Of a stretch of 46,798 bases of DNA, positions 46,325 to 46,798 are shown piece by piece. Made by a program: the position numbers and the translations under genes. The stretch lies in assembly GCA_902573725.1 (NCBI GenBank), contig CACGLE010000009.1:1-46798 (forward strand), read 5' to 3'. The stretch's first letter is position 1. The number at the start of each line of letters is the position of its first letter. Under the pieces are notes generated by a model. It ran no database searches and was not told where the DNA came from. It saw nothing but the letters and a program-made list of their open reading frames with translations. This DNA is from an uncultured SAR116 cluster alpha proteobacterium. Its GTDB lineage: Bacteria > Pseudomonadota > Alphaproteobacteria > Puniceispirillales > Puniceispirillaceae.

Positions 46325-46798
46325 ATGCGTTTTTCTATTTTAACAATGTTATTATGTATATTTTTCTCAGCATGCAGCCAGAAAATATATGATGAACCAA
46401 AAATTCCAACATTTCAATCATCCGATTTTTTACCTCTATCAATTAATGCTAGAAAACTGGTAGTAATCCAAAATTGGAAAATGCCAGGTGAAGAGCCATT
46501 TAATGAGCATCTTATTATGCCTAATCCTTCATCTGTGATAACAGAATGGGCTAGCAATACCTTATTACCAGCTGGCTCATCTGGAGATTTAACTCTGGAT
46601 ATTAGAAGAGCATCAATTATTATTACAGACATTCAACAAGCTGACTCACTTACAGGGCAGTTTAAAGATAACCAAAAAAGTAAGATAGAAGTTGAAATGG
46701 CGGGGCAAATCATGTGGATACAACCAGTAACAGCTCAGACAGGTTTTCTTAATGCGCGTTCTAAAAGTTCAACTACTGTCTCAGAATCAAGCAGTCCT
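46325..46798 (+). CDS. Predicted outer-membrane lipoprotein, 3' end outside window
   Basis: Open from ATG 46325 to the window edge (158 codons, no stop). The product begins MRFSILTMLLCIFFSAC with lipobox FSAC and lipid-modified C17. A WASNTLLPAGSSGDLTLDIRRASII segment in the middle resembles uncharacterised alphaproteobacterial lipoproteins, which I cannot name further. GGGAGAG lies 5-11 bases before the ATG. It is downstream of hslO on the same strand but after a 113-base gap. The function is unknown. Confidence 0.8.
   Translation, partial: MRFSILTMLLCIFFSACSQKIYDEPKIPTFQSSDFLPLSINARKLVVIQNWKMPGEEPFNEHLIMPNPSSVITEWASNTLLPAGSSGDLTLDIRRASIIITDIQQADSLTGQFKDNQKSKIEVEMAGQIMWIQPVTAQTGFLNARSKSSTTVSESSSP

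Overview
This window is a dense, AT-rich stretch of bacterial core chromosome with about 50 protein genes, very short intergenic gaps and many start/stop overlaps. Gene content and order point to an alphaproteobacterium, probably a streamlined, free-living (marine-type) lineage. Supporting signs are an atpHAGDC cluster without the Fo genes, xerC-DUF484, the rplU-rpmA-obgE-proB-proA-nadD-rsfS-rlmH chain, the argD-argF-hslO chain, a long double-domain dCTP deaminase, and a PduO-type adenosyltransferase beside a HIG1-like twin-TM protein. The lineage is an inference from gene order and family type; no database was searched.

Layout. 1-2941 (+): end of sucA, then sucB and lpd (2-oxoglutarate dehydrogenase complex). 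2975-5302 (-): tal, a DUF484 gene and xerC. 5341-12670 (+): priA with its own promoter, then the F1 genes atpHAGDC. 12739-23470 (-): a long chain running FAD oxidoreductase, rplU, rpmA, [terminator], obgE, proB, proA, nadD, rsfS, rlmH, gpmI, ctpA, rppH. 23577-29344 (+): HAD protein, FolM/PTR1-like reductase, folB, methyltransferase, chorismate mutase, hisC, prephenate dehydrogenase. 29360-34238: short alternating units (ydcF; zinc-ribbon protein; argH-lptM-lysA; Tat-type TlpA). 34312-40915 (-): etfBA, adenosyltransferase, HIG1-like, folD, yggT, acs, recX. 40990-46798 (+): ABC-2 permease, dCTP deaminase, argD-argF-hslO and a truncated lipoprotein gene.

Together the genes cover the TCA cycle, oxidative phosphorylation, acetate activation, glycolysis and the pentose-phosphate pathway, synthesis of proline, arginine, lysine and aromatic amino acids, folate/C1 and NAD metabolism, ribosome biogenesis and envelope upkeep. 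I see no tRNA, rRNA, CRISPR array, insertion sequence, prophage or defence island. No stretch longer than about 300 bases lacks a gene.

I found no wholly new system. The most unusual signal concerns translation initiation. Two genes, rsfS and a renalase-like FAD oxidoreductase, have no ATG, GTG or TTG that would give a complete protein. Each has an ATT codon exactly 7 nt after a good Shine-Dalgarno sequence. Other points worth a second look are a decapeptide-repeat basic tail on ribosomal protein L21, a very short ATP synthase epsilon subunit, repeated AATCA-W-TGATT palindromes around acs, a 29-bp palindrome before argD, a terminator embedded in the tlpA coding sequence, a PTR1-like Asp-Tyr-Lys reductase beside folB, and a chorismate mutase carrying an extra unassigned domain.
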